Of a stretch of 24,636 nt of DNA, positions 13,108 through 21,823 are shown piece by piece; within the stretch, counting starts at the first letter, position 1; each line of letters begins with the position of its first letter. Location: contig JAFUWP010000075.1 of assembly GCA_017483405.1 (NCBI GenBank), positions 1 through 24,636 on the forward strand. The letters are read 5' to 3'. Source of the DNA: Oscillospiraceae bacterium. Its GTDB lineage: Bacteria > Bacillota > Clostridia > Oscillospirales > Ruminococcaceae. A program made the translations under genes and the position numbers. The notes under the pieces were generated by a model that was given only the letters and a program-made list of their open reading frames with translations, had not been told where the DNA came from and searched no databases.

Positions 13108-14178
13108 ATGGCAAAAATCAAAGTCGCTGTATTATTCGGCGGTGCGTCAAGCGAACATGATATTTCACTGAAATCCGCAACGCATATTATTAACAATATC
13201 CCCCGTGATAAATATGATGTTATCTGCATCGGCATTACGAAAAAGGGCAGATGGCTCTATTATCCTGGTGATGTGTCTGCCATTGCCTCCGGTGACTGGG
13301 AAAAAGACCCTGACTGCACATCAGCAGTTCTGTCTCCCGACCCGATTCACAAGGGCTTTCTGGTGAGCGATAACGGCAAAGTAACTGTCAAGAAAATTGA
13401 TGTTGTCTTTCCGGTACTTCACGGCAAGAACGGCGAAGACGGCACAATTCAGGGCCTTCTCGATTTAGCAAAGATTCCTTATGTCGGATGCGGACTGCTG
13501 GCCTCCGCCGCCTGCATGGATAAGGCGGCCGCACATACGATTCTGGAATATCACGGTGTACACATGGCGAAATGGGAGCAGATTTTCCAGAGAGAAATGA
13601 AGCATCTCGAAGAAAGATGCCGCGAAATTGCCGAAAAATTAGGTTATCCGCTGTTCATCAAGCCTGCGAATGCCGGTTCTTCGATTGGTGTCAGCCGTGC
13701 CGAAACCGAAACAGAACTTATCGAAGGCGTAAAAAATGCCTTTATTCATGATGATAAAGTCATTATTGAAGAATGTATTGTCGGCCGTGAACTGGAAACA
13801 GCCGTATTCGGTTATGATGCGCCGTTTGCCTCGACAGTCGGCGAAATTGCCGCCTGCAATGAATTCTATGATTTCGATGCAAAGTACGTTCTCAGCGATT
13901 CCAAACTGACCATTCCGGCGAATCTGCCGATTGAAAAAATCAGAGAAATTCAGGCGATTGCCGTCAAGGCATACATGGCCATCGGATGCTGTGGTGTTTC
14001 CAGAGTGGATTTCTTCCTGAAAGAAGACGGCGAAGTGATTCTGAACGAAATCAATACAATGCCTGGGTTCACATCTATCAGCATGTATCCGAAACTGATG
14101 GAATACATGGGTATGAGTCCATCCTATCTGGTTGACAAGATGATTGAACAGGCCGTGACAACTGAGAGAACCTGCTGA
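13108..14178 (+). CDS. ddl: D-alanine--D-alanine ligase
   Basis: 356 residues from ATG at 13108, chosen because AAAGGAG is just upstream and the protein then begins MAKIKVAVLFGGASSEHDISL as in Ddl; the in-frame extension to 12940 runs through the promoter. ATP-grasp features: GGASSEHD with the substrate-binding Glu, FPVLHGKNGEDGTIQGLL, KPANAGSSIGVS, EECIVGRELETAVFG, and the metal-binding end DFFLKEDGEVILNEINTMPGFT. The omega-loop reads DAKYVLSDSKLTIPA, with the Tyr typical of D-Ala-D-Ala ligases and unlike the VanA-type D-lactate enzymes, so normal D-Ala-D-Ala is expected. It makes the peptidoglycan terminal dipeptide in the cytosol. murI follows after 20 nt. Confidence 0.96.
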   Translation: MAKIKVAVLFGGASSEHDISLKSATHIINNIPRDKYDVICIGITKKGRWLYYPGDVSAIASGDWEKDPDCTSAVLSPDPIHKGFLVSDNGKVTVKKIDVVFPVLHGKNGEDGTIQGLLDLAKIPYVGCGLLASAACMDKAAAHTILEYHGVHMAKWEQIFQREMKHLEERCREIAEKLGYPLFIKPANAGSSIGVSRAETETELIEGVKNAFIHDDKVIIEECIVGRELETAVFGYDAPFASTVGEIAACNEFYDFDAKYVLSDSKLTIPANLPIEKIREIQAIAVKAYMAIGCCGVSRVDFFLKEDGEVILNEINTMPGFTSISMYPKLMEYMGMSPSYLVDKMIEQAVTTERTC

Positions 14179-14198
14179 TTTCAGAAAGGTGAAAGATT

Positions 14199-15002
14199 AT
14201 GAATCATGATGCAATCGGTGTATTTGATTCAGGGCTTGGCGGTCTGACGGCGGTCAAGGCACTGAACGAGATACTGCCGAATGAAAATATTATTTTTTTC
14301 GGAGATACTGCGAGAGTACCTTACGGAACGCGAAGCCGGCAGACAATTCTGCGCTATACCAAAGAAGATGTAGCATTTCTGCGCCGTCATCCGGTCAAGA
14401 TGATTATTGCCGCCTGCGGAACGGTGAGTTCCATGCTGGGAGCGGATTCTCCGGTAGAAGATATTCCGTTTACAGGTGTTGTCTATCCGGCGGCGAACCG
14501 CGCGGCGGAAGTCACAAAAAACGGCAGAGTCGGCGTTATCGGTACGCCTGCGACCATCCAGAGCAGTAGTTATGAAACGGCTCTGCATAACATCAATGCC
14601 GGAATTGATGTGACGGCGATGCCCTGTCCGCTGTTGGTGCATCTGGTAGAATATGGCTATACCGACAGAAACAATCAGATTACGAGACTTGCGGCGGAAG
14701 AATATCTGACTCCCATCCGGAATGCCGGAGTCGATACACTGATTATGGGCTGTACGCATTATCCGATTATCAAAGACATTATCGCCGATATTATGGGCGA
14801 AGGGGTCACATTGCTTTCCGCCGGAGAAGAAGCCGCGCGGTATGCGAAAATCTGTCTGGAAGAACAGGATTTACTGACGGACAGCACCCAGCAGGGGCAT
14901 AATATCTATTATGTCAGTGACAGTGTGTCCAGTTTTCGGGAGAATGCGAAAAATTTCCTTGCCGATGCCGCTCATGGGCAGGTTTTCAGCAGTCGGATTT
15001 GA
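14199..15002 (+). CDS. murI: Glutamate racemase
   Basis: 267 residues from ATG at 14199 with AAAGGTG upstream. IGVFDSGLGGLTAVKALNEILPNENIIFFGDTARVPYGTRS is the standard N-terminus. The two catalytic Cys are in IIAACGTVSSML and LIMGCTHYPII. The first motif is usually ACNTASA; here Gly and Val replace Asn and Ala, while the Cys and Thr remain. It interconverts L- and D-glutamate for peptidoglycan. It sits between ddl and the DUF1934 gene, so two peptidoglycan precursor enzymes are co-transcribed. The stop is 19 nt before the next start. Confidence 0.94.
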   Translation: MNHDAIGVFDSGLGGLTAVKALNEILPNENIIFFGDTARVPYGTRSRQTILRYTKEDVAFLRRHPVKMIIAACGTVSSMLGADSPVEDIPFTGVVYPAANRAAEVTKNGRVGVIGTPATIQSSSYETALHNINAGIDVTAMPCPLLVHLVEYGYTDRNNQITRLAAEEYLTPIRNAGVDTLIMGCTHYPIIKDIIADIMGEGVTLLSAGEEAARYAKICLEEQDLLTDSTQQGHNIYYVSDSVSSFRENAKNFLADAAHGQVFSSRI

Positions 15003-15021
15003 AAAAAGAGGTGGCTGTTTG

Positions 15022-15465
15022 TTGAATGAAGATTTAAAAAATCAGTGGTCGATGACGCTGAAAAGTATTCAGTATGATGAAAATGAAAAAACAGAGACTA
15101 CCCTGAATACAGAAATTTTATACTATATTGATAAAAACGGCGAACGTGTGATTTCTTATCAGGAATCAGAAACAACCGGCATGGAAGGTTCTGACATGCA
15201 GTTGAGAATTTCGCCGGATAATATGATTTCCATTATCAGAACAGGAACATATCAGACGCATCTGGTAGTACAGAGCGGAAGAAAACATTTCTGTCATTAT
15301 GAAACGCCTTTCGGAGATTTTGCGGTTGGCGTATCGGCGCGCTTTGTCAGAAACAGGCTCACCGATGAAGGCGGTTCACTCCGTCTGCGCTATACGGTCG
15401 ATGCTAATTCGACATTGCTGTCTGATAATGAAATCTGGATTGATGTCAAGAAATACAGGAGTTGA
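15022..15465 (+). CDS. DUF1934 (YwiB-like) beta-barrel protein
   Basis: 147 residues. The start is TTG at 15022 (or the TTG at 15019), chosen because AGAGGTGG lies at the right distance; a longer reading from 14911 overlaps murI by 90 bp and lacks a site. The pattern WSMTLKSIQYDEN.....TTLNTEILYYIDKNGERVISYQESETTGMEGSDMQLRI..DNMISIIRTG...THLVVQSGRKHFCHYETPFGDFAVGVSA is DUF1934/YwiB: a calycin-like beta barrel of unknown role. In Firmicutes this gene commonly stands directly before argS, as it does here with a 6-nt gap. Confidence 0.85.
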   Translation: MNEDLKNQWSMTLKSIQYDENEKTETTLNTEILYYIDKNGERVISYQESETTGMEGSDMQLRISPDNMISIIRTGTYQTHLVVQSGRKHFCHYETPFGDFAVGVSARFVRNRLTDEGGSLRLRYTVDANSTLLSDNEIWIDVKKYRS

Positions 15466-15471
15466 TATGTT

Positions 15472-17163
15472 ATGATAAATATGATGAAAGCGGCACAGGA
15501 ACAGCTTCGCGAAATGCTCATGCAGGCAATGGGAACACTGGTATCAGAAGGAAAAGTTCCGGCTGAAGCACTGCCGGCATTCAGAATCGAAGTTCCGGCC
15601 GATAAGACACACGGGGATTTTTCCTCTAATATCGCGATGGCATCCGCAAAGGCTCTGCATATACCCCCCAGAAAGATTGCGGAACTGCTGATTGAAGCCT
15701 TTTATTTTCAGGGTTCTTATTTCGAGAGAGCCGAAGCCGCTGGTGCTGGGTTTTTGAATTTCTTCTTAAAGAAAAACTGGTTTTCCGATACCGTGCAGGC
15801 AATTCTGAACGAGAAGGAAGAATACGGCAAATCCGAAGACGGCAAGGGCAAAAAAGCACTTGTGGAATTTGTTTCTGCCAATCCGACAGGGCCGATGCAT
15901 GTCGGTAATGCAAGAGGTGCGGCACTGGGTGATGGCATCGCCTCTCTGCTGGAATGGACAGGCTGGCATACCGAACGCGAATTCTATATCAATGATGCCG
16001 GCAATCAGATTGAAAAATTTGCTACTTCTCTGGAAGTGCGCTATCTCCAGAAATGCGGAAAGAATGTCGCAATGCCGGAAGATGCCTATCATGGTGCGGA
16101 TATTATCGCTCATGCAGAAAATTTCTATGCCGAAAACAGTGACAAATTCGCCGATACTGACAGTCAGTCCCGCCGTGATGCGCTGGTTGCTTTTGCACTG
16201 CCGAAGAATATCGCCGGTCTGGAACGTGATTTGAAAAGCTATCGTGTCGAGTATGATAACTGGTTCAGTGAAAGCACTCTGCATCAGAATGGCGCAGTCA
16301 TGGAAATTGTCAAGAAGTTAACCGATAAGGGCTACACCTACGAACAGGAAGGGGCAATCTGGTTCAAAGCCGAACAGTTCGGCGCAGATAAGGATTTTGT
16401 ACTTGTCAGAGCCAACGGCATTCCGACCTATATCGTTCCGGATATTGCCTATCACTGCGATAAGCTTGTCACCAGAAATTTCGATAAGGCTATCAACGTA
16501 CTGGGAGCAGACCATCACGGCTATGTGCCGAGACTGAAAGCGGCTCTGAAAGCTCTCGATGTCGATACTGATAAGCTGGATGTCGTTCTGATGCAGATGG
16601 TTATCCTGCTGAGAAACGGCGAAGTTGCCAAGCTTTCCAAGAGAAGCGGCAAGGCTATCGGGCTGGTGACACTTCTGGAAGATATTCCGCTGGATGCGGC
16701 AAGATTTTTCTTCAACATGCGCGAAGCCAATTCTCATTTTGAATTCGATTTGGACTTAGCTGTCGAAAAATCTTCTCAGAATCCAGTTTATTACGTTCAG
16801 TATGCTCATGCAAGAATTTGCAGTATCCTGAGAACATTACAGGAAGAAGGGCTTTATCAGGAAGGCACACCCCTGAAAGACCTGCCTGCACCGGAAACGC
16901 AGCAGGAAATTGAACTGATTCGTCATCTTGCGGCATTTCCGGCCGAGATTTCCGCGGCGGCGAAAATCTACGACCCGTCCAGAATTACAAAATACGCTCT
17001 GGAACTTGCTAATCTGTATCATAAATTTTATGATGCCTGCTCGGTCAAGAATGCGGAAACCCCTGAAATGCGTGAATTCAGAACTGACCTCTGTCGTGCG
17101 GCCGGTCAGGTATTAAGAAACGCGATGGCGATTCTGAAAATCGACTGCCCCGAAAAGATGTGA
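15472..17163 (+). CDS. argS: Arginine--tRNA ligase
   Basis: 563 residues from ATG at 15472, with AGGAG in the end of the DUF1934 gene. N-terminal Add-1 domain (about 1-110; PADKTHGDFSSNIAMASAK), class I catalytic core with VEFVSANPTGPMHVGNARGAALGD (HVGN is the HIGH motif), GADHHGYVPRLKAAL and KLSKRSGKAIGL in the KMSKS position. The C-terminal DALR anticodon-binding domain begins near PVYYVQYAHARICSIL and contains ALELANLYHKFYDACSV. It charges tRNA-Arg. Last gene of ddl-murI-DUF1934-argS; only a weak hairpin (around 17190-17205) and no T-run follow, so no clear terminator is visible. Confidence 0.96.
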   Translation: MINMMKAAQEQLREMLMQAMGTLVSEGKVPAEALPAFRIEVPADKTHGDFSSNIAMASAKALHIPPRKIAELLIEAFYFQGSYFERAEAAGAGFLNFFLKKNWFSDTVQAILNEKEEYGKSEDGKGKKALVEFVSANPTGPMHVGNARGAALGDGIASLLEWTGWHTEREFYINDAGNQIEKFATSLEVRYLQKCGKNVAMPEDAYHGADIIAHAENFYAENSDKFADTDSQSRRDALVAFALPKNIAGLERDLKSYRVEYDNWFSESTLHQNGAVMEIVKKLTDKGYTYEQEGAIWFKAEQFGADKDFVLVRANGIPTYIVPDIAYHCDKLVTRNFDKAINVLGADHHGYVPRLKAALKALDVDTDKLDVVLMQMVILLRNGEVAKLSKRSGKAIGLVTLLEDIPLDAARFFFNMREANSHFEFDLDLAVEKSSQNPVYYVQYAHARICSILRTLQEEGLYQEGTPLKDLPAPETQQEIELIRHLAAFPAEISAAAKIYDPSRITKYALELANLYHKFYDACSVKNAETPEMREFRTDLCRAAGQVLRNAMAILKIDCPEKM

Positions 17164-17282
17164 GCCTTCCCCCTCAAAAATGACAGAACGGTAACAAAAA
17201 CCGATAAATTTTGTGACGAATACACAAATAAGTTGGAAAAAATTCGCCGTTTTCACGAAAATAAATAAAAAATTAACAAAAT

Positions 17283-17315
17283 GTTCATATTACGTTCATA
17301 ATTATATGCTACAAT
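17283..17315 (+). promoter_or_regulatory. Extended -10 promoter with tandem GTTCATA repeats before the PucR-type gene
   Basis: TGCTACAAT (17307-17315) is an extended -10 element without a good -35. GTTCATA occurs at 17283-17289 and 17294-17300, an 11-bp period (one helical turn), over the -35 region, where an activator would bind. The rest of the 17164-17402 spacer is AT-rich with no gene. Confidence 0.45.
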
Positions 17316-17402
17316 TTGTAATATGTAAAGAACGCACTAAAAATATGCTGTTGACTACAGATAAAATTGGTAATTTTTTGAAAACAGAAAGGAAGTCAGC
17401 TT

Positions 17403-18488
17403 ATGTCAAACAGATTGTTTCAGGGACTCGTCCACCAGATGCGCGATACAATGGATGCCACTATCGGCATAGTGGACGAAAATGCAACGATTATTGCTTG
17501 CAGTGATTTGGCGAAAGTCGGTACAACAAACGAATTTGTATCTTTGGATTTAAGCGATACTCATGATATTTTCATCCGTGACGGCTATACTTACAAGCCG
17601 TTCGGCACACGTTCCAAGCCGGATTATGCCGTGTTCGTAGAGGGCACAGATGATACTGCCGCAAAATATGCAAGTATTCTGTCCATTACGCTTTCCAATA
17701 TCAAGCAGTATTATGACGAAAAGTATGACAGAAATAATTTCATCAAGAATGTTGTGCTTGACAACGTACTCCCCGGGGATATTGTGATTAAAGCAAGAGA
17801 ACTGCATTTCAATGCTGAAATCAGCAGAGTCGTGCTGTTAATCCGGATTGTATCTTCCAATGATATTTCTGCTTATGATGTCATTCAGAATCTGTTTCCG
17901 GATAAGAACAAGGATTTTGTATTCAACATTACAGAATCCGATATTGTCCTTGTCAAGGAAATCAAGAGCAGTGTCGATTCCAAAGACCTTGAAAAGCTGG
18001 CTCGTTCGATTGCAGATACACTCAGCAGTGAATTCTATACCAGAGTGAATGTCGGCATCGGTACGGCAGTCACCACGGTGAAAGACCTTGCGCGCTCCTT
18101 TAAGGAAGCCCAGACGGCTCTCGAAGTCGGTAAGGTATTCGATACAGATAAGATTATTGTCAGCTATGATAATCTGGGCATTGCGCGTCTGATTTATCAT
18201 CTGCCGACAACGCTCTGCGAAACATTCCTGCACGAAGTATTCAAGCGCGGAAGTATTGAATCTCTTGACCATGAAACACTGTTCACAATTCAGAGATTCT
18301 TTGAAAATAATCTGAATGTTTCAGAAACTTCCAGAAAATTATTCGTTCATCGAAATACGCTCGTATACAGACTGGAAAAAATCAAGAAACTGACAGGACT
18401 CGACCTGAGAGAATTTGACCATGCAATTATCTTCAAGATTGCGTTGATGGTGAAAAAATATCTTCAGGCCAATCCGACAAAATTCTGA
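17403..18488 (+). CDS. PucR/CdaR-family transcriptional regulator
   Basis: 361 residues from ATG at 17403 with AAAGGAAG upstream. The C-terminal 60 residues (LDHETLFTIQRFFENNLNVSETSRKLFVHRNTLVYRLEKIKKLTGLDLREFDHAIIFKIALMV) are the PucR-type helix-turn-helix. Before it, about 150-290 has the CdaR GGDEF-like fold (VNVGIGTAVTTVKDLARSFKEAQTALEVGKVF...IVSYDNLGIARLIYHLP). The N-terminal 125 residues (LVHQMRDTMDATIGIVDENATIIACSD...) look like a PAS/GAF-like sensor domain. Members usually activate catabolic genes, but here the neighbours are argS and ftsE, so targets are not obvious. It could act on the tandem repeats before its own gene. Confidence 0.88.
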   Translation: MSNRLFQGLVHQMRDTMDATIGIVDENATIIACSDLAKVGTTNEFVSLDLSDTHDIFIRDGYTYKPFGTRSKPDYAVFVEGTDDTAAKYASILSITLSNIKQYYDEKYDRNNFIKNVVLDNVLPGDIVIKARELHFNAEISRVVLLIRIVSSNDISAYDVIQNLFPDKNKDFVFNITESDIVLVKEIKSSVDSKDLEKLARSIADTLSSEFYTRVNVGIGTAVTTVKDLARSFKEAQTALEVGKVFDTDKIIVSYDNLGIARLIYHLPTTLCETFLHEVFKRGSIESLDHETLFTIQRFFENNLNVSETSRKLFVHRNTLVYRLEKIKKLTGLDLREFDHAIIFKIALMVKKYLQANPTKF

Positions 18489-18502
18489 TTTTTCCCCGAA
18501 AA

Positions 18503-18577
18503 ATGCGTTTCTTTGCCTGATGTCTGCGGCTTTGAAAAGCGGCGGCTGTCAGGCTTGAATTTTGTCCTGAAACGCAT
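18503..18577 (+). promoter_or_regulatory. Long folded leader before ftsE
   Basis: Outer stem ATGCGTTTC (18503-18511) with GAAACGCAT (18569-18577); second stem GCCTGA (18515-18520) with TCAGGC (18549-18554); and an inner hairpin GCgGCTT-TGAA-AAGCgGC around 18526-18542. There is no T-run, so it is not a normal terminator. It fills most of the spacer between the PucR-type gene and ftsE. Confidence 0.5.
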
Positions 18578-18605
18578 CACAAGAAAGGGTGTTATTAGAG
18601 GATTT

Positions 18606-19286
18606 ATGGTAGAATTAAAAGACGTTTCCGTGACCTACTCCAGCGGTGTGGATGCTCTGGAACATGTCAGCCTGAAAATCAATGACGGCGATTTTGCCTT
18701 TGTAGTCGGGGCATCCGGCGCGGGCAAGAGTACGCTCATCAAGCTCCTGCTGAAAGAGATTGATGCCACCAGCGGAACAGTCACCGTCAACGGCTATCAG
18801 CTGAATAAGCTCAAAAAGAAGAAGATTCCGGAACTTCGCCGGACTATCGGGATTGTGTTTCAGGATTTCCGGCTGATTTCGTCCATGACAGTCTATGAAA
18901 ATATCGCGTTTGTGCTGAGGGTGATTGATGCGCCGAAAAAGCTGATTCAAAAACGCGTTCCATACGTGATGGGGCTGGTGGGCTTGCAGGAGAAGGCGAA
19001 TTCCTATCCGGATGAGCTTTCCGGCGGTGAGATGCAGAGAGTCGCCATCGCGAGGGCACTGGTCAACGACCCGAAACTGATTATCGCGGATGAACCGACC
19101 GGCAACATCGACCCAGAACTTTCCTACGAAATCGTAGATTTGCTGAGAACCATCAACATGCAGGGGACAACCATCCTGATGGTCACACATGAGCATGAAC
19201 TTGTCAGAAGATTCGGCGGCAGAATCATCAGCATCACGGCCGGACAGATTGACTTCGATGAGATTGTGGAGGGAACGGATATATGA
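18606..19286 (+). CDS. ftsE: Cell division ATP-binding protein FtsE
   Basis: 226 residues from ATG at 18606 (TTAGAGGA upstream); an in-frame extension to 18513 runs through the folded leader. ABC ATPase motifs: Walker A GASGAGKST, Q-loop FQDFRL, signature LSGGEMQR, Walker B LIIADEPTGNID and the switch His in VTHEHEL. EPTGNIDP and RRTIGIVFQDFRLI are typical of FtsE. With FtsX it forms a complex that transmits ATP hydrolysis across the membrane to switch on peptidoglycan hydrolases at division or elongation sites. It overlaps ftsX by 4 bp (ATGA). Confidence 0.96.
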   Translation: MVELKDVSVTYSSGVDALEHVSLKINDGDFAFVVGASGAGKSTLIKLLLKEIDATSGTVTVNGYQLNKLKKKKIPELRRTIGIVFQDFRLISSMTVYENIAFVLRVIDAPKKLIQKRVPYVMGLVGLQEKANSYPDELSGGEMQRVAIARALVNDPKLIIADEPTGNIDPELSYEIVDLLRTINMQGTTILMVTHEHELVRRFGGRIISITAGQIDFDEIVEGTDI

Positions 19287-20188
19287 AACTGAGCGGTGTG
19301 CATTATCTGATAGAACAGGGCATTGAAAATCTCTGGAAAAATCGCATGATGTCCTTTGCTTCTTTCTGTGTTCTTCTGGTATCATTGCTTCTGGTAGGGA
19401 CGGCGGTGCTGGCATATCAGAATATCAGTTCGATAGTCGGCGGCGTGGAGTCCCGAAATGAAATCATCGTCTATATGAATGACGGCACGGATGCCGAAAC
19501 ACTGAACGAAATCGGAAATCAGATACAGAATTTTCCGAATATCGCGGATGTCCGGTTTTATTCCAAAGATGAAGAATATCTCGCACTGAAAGAACGCATG
19601 GCGGAATATGATGTGTTATTCGATGCGCTCGGTGATGATAATCCCTTAGTGGATTCCTTTCGGGTGAAAGTACAGGATATTTCGCAGATGAACCGGACAA
19701 TTTCGCAGATTCAGGGCTTGGATAACATCCTGAAAATCAATGCGCCTTATGAATTTGTCAGCTTTCTGACTCAGCTCAGAACCATCCTGACATGGGTGAT
19801 GTGCGCACTGATTGGCGCGATGGTCATTGTTTCGATGGTGATTATCTCCAATACGACACGGACAAGCGTTTATTCACGGCGCGAAGAAATCCACATCATG
19901 AAATATGTCGGCGCAACGGATGCCTTTATCCGGTTTCCGTTTTTTATCGAAGGCATGATTACAGGCTTCTTTGCCGGATGCGGTGCGCTGGTGATTACAT
20001 GGCTGGTCTATGATGCGCTTGTCAGAATCGTGGAAAATCAGGTGACTCTGCTGAATGTTATCGGCATCGGCAGTATGATTCAGTTCGATGCCGTGTATCT
20101 GTATGCGGCGGCGGCCTATCTGCTGGGCGGTGCGCTTATCGGCGCACTCGGCAGTGTATTCAGCGTCAGAAGATATATTAACGTCTGA
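19283..20188 (+). CDS. ftsX: Cell division protein FtsX
   Basis: 301 residues overlapping ftsE by 4 bp. Layout: cytoplasmic N-terminus (YLIEQGIENLWKNRMMSFAS, typical of FtsX), membrane segment about 24-44, an extracellular domain about 45-165 (IIVYMNDGTDAETLNEIGNQI...VRFYSKDEEYLALKERM), then three more segments (about 168-192, 218-245 and 265-292). The loop SRREEIHIMKYVGATDAFIRFPFFIEG is the conserved FtsX/MacB coupling helix. Its extracellular domain binds and activates the peptidoglycan hydrolase partner; the M23 protein encoded next is the natural candidate. Confidence 0.96.
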   Translation: MKLSGVHYLIEQGIENLWKNRMMSFASFCVLLVSLLLVGTAVLAYQNISSIVGGVESRNEIIVYMNDGTDAETLNEIGNQIQNFPNIADVRFYSKDEEYLALKERMAEYDVLFDALGDDNPLVDSFRVKVQDISQMNRTISQIQGLDNILKINAPYEFVSFLTQLRTILTWVMCALIGAMVIVSMVIISNTTRTSVYSRREEIHIMKYVGATDAFIRFPFFIEGMITGFFAGCGALVITWLVYDALVRIVENQVTLLNVIGIGSMIQFDAVYLYAAAAYLLGGALIGALGSVFSVRRYINV

Positions 20189-20252
20189 TAAATTTATTTT
20201 TTTGAATTCCTAAAGGAGTGTGAAGTTTCTGCATTGGCAGAATGATTGATTT

Positions 20253-21812
20253 ATGAATATGTTGACATGGAAAAAAGTCTCTGCTGTCCTGATGGCAGTT
20301 ATCACATGCGGCACATTGCTGCTGACTCAGCCTGTCGGCTGGAATCAACCCGAAACCGAAGTACAGGCTGCTGCTACTATCGCAGAGCTGGAAGCCAGAA
20401 AACAGGAAAATAACAAGAAAATTCAGGAATATGAAAACAAGCTGGCACAGTTTTCAGAAAACGAAAAACAAGCCGAAGCCTATCAGAATGCATTACAGGA
20501 GAAAATTAATGCTCTCCAAAGCAATATGCAGATTCTCGATACCGAACTCGAAGGCATCAAGAAGAATATTTACTATCTGGATGCGGATATTGCCTCTCCG
20601 GAACAGGAGATTTCCGAACAGGAAATCCGGATTGAAAAGGGACTGGAAGAATTCAAGCTCCGTATCCGTGCGATGTATATCAGCGGTAATGACAGCCTGA
20701 TTTCCGCGCTGGCCGGCGCAACGGATTTTTATGATTTGTTATCGAAATACGAACTGATTTCCTGCGTGGCAAAGCATGATGATGAACTCGTTACGAATCT
20801 GAAAGCCGAACTGGAGGCTTATAATCAGAATAAAGAAACACTGGAAACTCAGAAAGCAGAACTCGAAAAGGCACAGGCTGATAAACAGTCCATGCAGAAG
20901 GAAATGAAAAATTCCATGAGTGAACTGCGGTTTTCTTATGCGGATTCTCAGGCCGAACAGGAACGGCTCGCCTTTGAAAAGGCATCCGCAAACAAGACTA
21001 TCGAACAGCTGGAGGCCGATAATCAGACAGTCGATTCTGCCGAAGCTGAAATTCGGGAACAGATTCGCCGTGCTGAAGAAGAAGCCAGAAGAAAAGCAAC
21101 TGAAACGACAGTGACGACAAAAAAGACCGTTTCCACAACAACGACAACCACCGTTCAGCCGAGGGAAACCACATCGGCTGTTCAGAAAGAAGAAATCGGG
21201 ACAGCACCGGAAACCGCACCGGTTATCCTGACTGCGCCTGTTTCGACAACGACAACAACCGCCAAGCCCGTCACGACAACAACTAAAATCACAACTACCA
21301 CCAGAACAACCACCACCACCGCGCCGGAAACGATTCCGCCGACCGAAGCCCCTGAACCTGTTACTGAACTGGAAACCGTTCCCGATTATGATGATACTGC
21401 CTTCGGCTGGCCGTGCCCTGAACATTATTATATTTCCAGCGGATTCGGCACGAGATGGGGTACAACTCATAAGGGCATCGACATCGCGCAGAATGCCGGT
21501 GCGGATGCAGTTGCCTCCCGTGCGGGCAAGGTGATTAAAATCAATACAAGCTGTACGCATAACTACGGTAAGAGCAGTAACTGCTGTGGCAACGGTTACG
21601 GCAATTATGTATTAATCGACCATGAAGACGGCACATATTCGACTATGTATGCGCATTTGCAGTCGGTGATTGTCTCAGTCGGCGATTATGTCGAAAAGGG
21701 ACAGACTGTCGGCTATGTCGGCACGACAGGATGGTCAACAGGCTATCATCTGCATTTTGAAATCCGTAAAGACGGAGTCGCTGTCAATCCCAGCGATTAT
21801 CTGAATTATTAA
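20253..21812 (+). CDS. Secreted M23 (LytM) peptidase with coiled coil and Thr-rich linker, EnvC/PcsB-like
   Basis: 519 residues. Signal peptide (about 1-39, ending EVQAAA); long coiled coil (about 40-290; AELEARKQENNKKIQEYENKLAQF...) as in EnvC, PcsB and CwlO partners of FtsX; Thr/Pro linker (about 290-375, TTTTT blocks); M23 domain at the C-terminus (about 385-519; YISSGFGTRWGTTHKGIDI...STGYHLHFEI). Zinc ligands His and Asp of HKGID and the second His of HLHF are all present, so it should be catalytically active, unlike E. coli EnvC. An insertion NTSCTHNYGKSSNCCGNGYGN adds three Cys. The start ATG at 20253 (or 20259) has no close ribosome binding site: AAAGGAG is about 35 nt upstream with a TCTGC/GCAGA hairpin between. 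Probably the hydrolase controlled by FtsEX. Confidence 0.92.
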   Translation: MNMLTWKKVSAVLMAVITCGTLLLTQPVGWNQPETEVQAAATIAELEARKQENNKKIQEYENKLAQFSENEKQAEAYQNALQEKINALQSNMQILDTELEGIKKNIYYLDADIASPEQEISEQEIRIEKGLEEFKLRIRAMYISGNDSLISALAGATDFYDLLSKYELISCVAKHDDELVTNLKAELEAYNQNKETLETQKAELEKAQADKQSMQKEMKNSMSELRFSYADSQAEQERLAFEKASANKTIEQLEADNQTVDSAEAEIREQIRRAEEEARRKATETTVTTKKTVSTTTTTTVQPRETTSAVQKEEIGTAPETAPVILTAPVSTTTTTAKPVTTTTKITTTTRTTTTTAPETIPPTEAPEPVTELETVPDYDDTAFGWPCPEHYYISSGFGTRWGTTHKGIDIAQNAGADAVASRAGKVIKINTSCTHNYGKSSNCCGNGYGNYVLIDHEDGTYSTMYAHLQSVIVSVGDYVEKGQTVGYVGTTGWSTGYHLHFEIRKDGVAVNPSDYLNY

Positions 21813-21823
21813 TAAATTTGCCT

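Noticed and set aside
17164..17402. Terminator after argS and a 97-residue frame at 17213-17506
   Set aside because: The CGGT/ACCG hairpin has no T-run, and the frame lacks a ribosome binding site and overlaps the PucR-type gene.
20739..21560. Minus-strand Gly/Cys/Arg-rich frame opposite the M23 gene
   Set aside because: It mirrors the coiled coil and Thr linker on the plus strand; no start signals.
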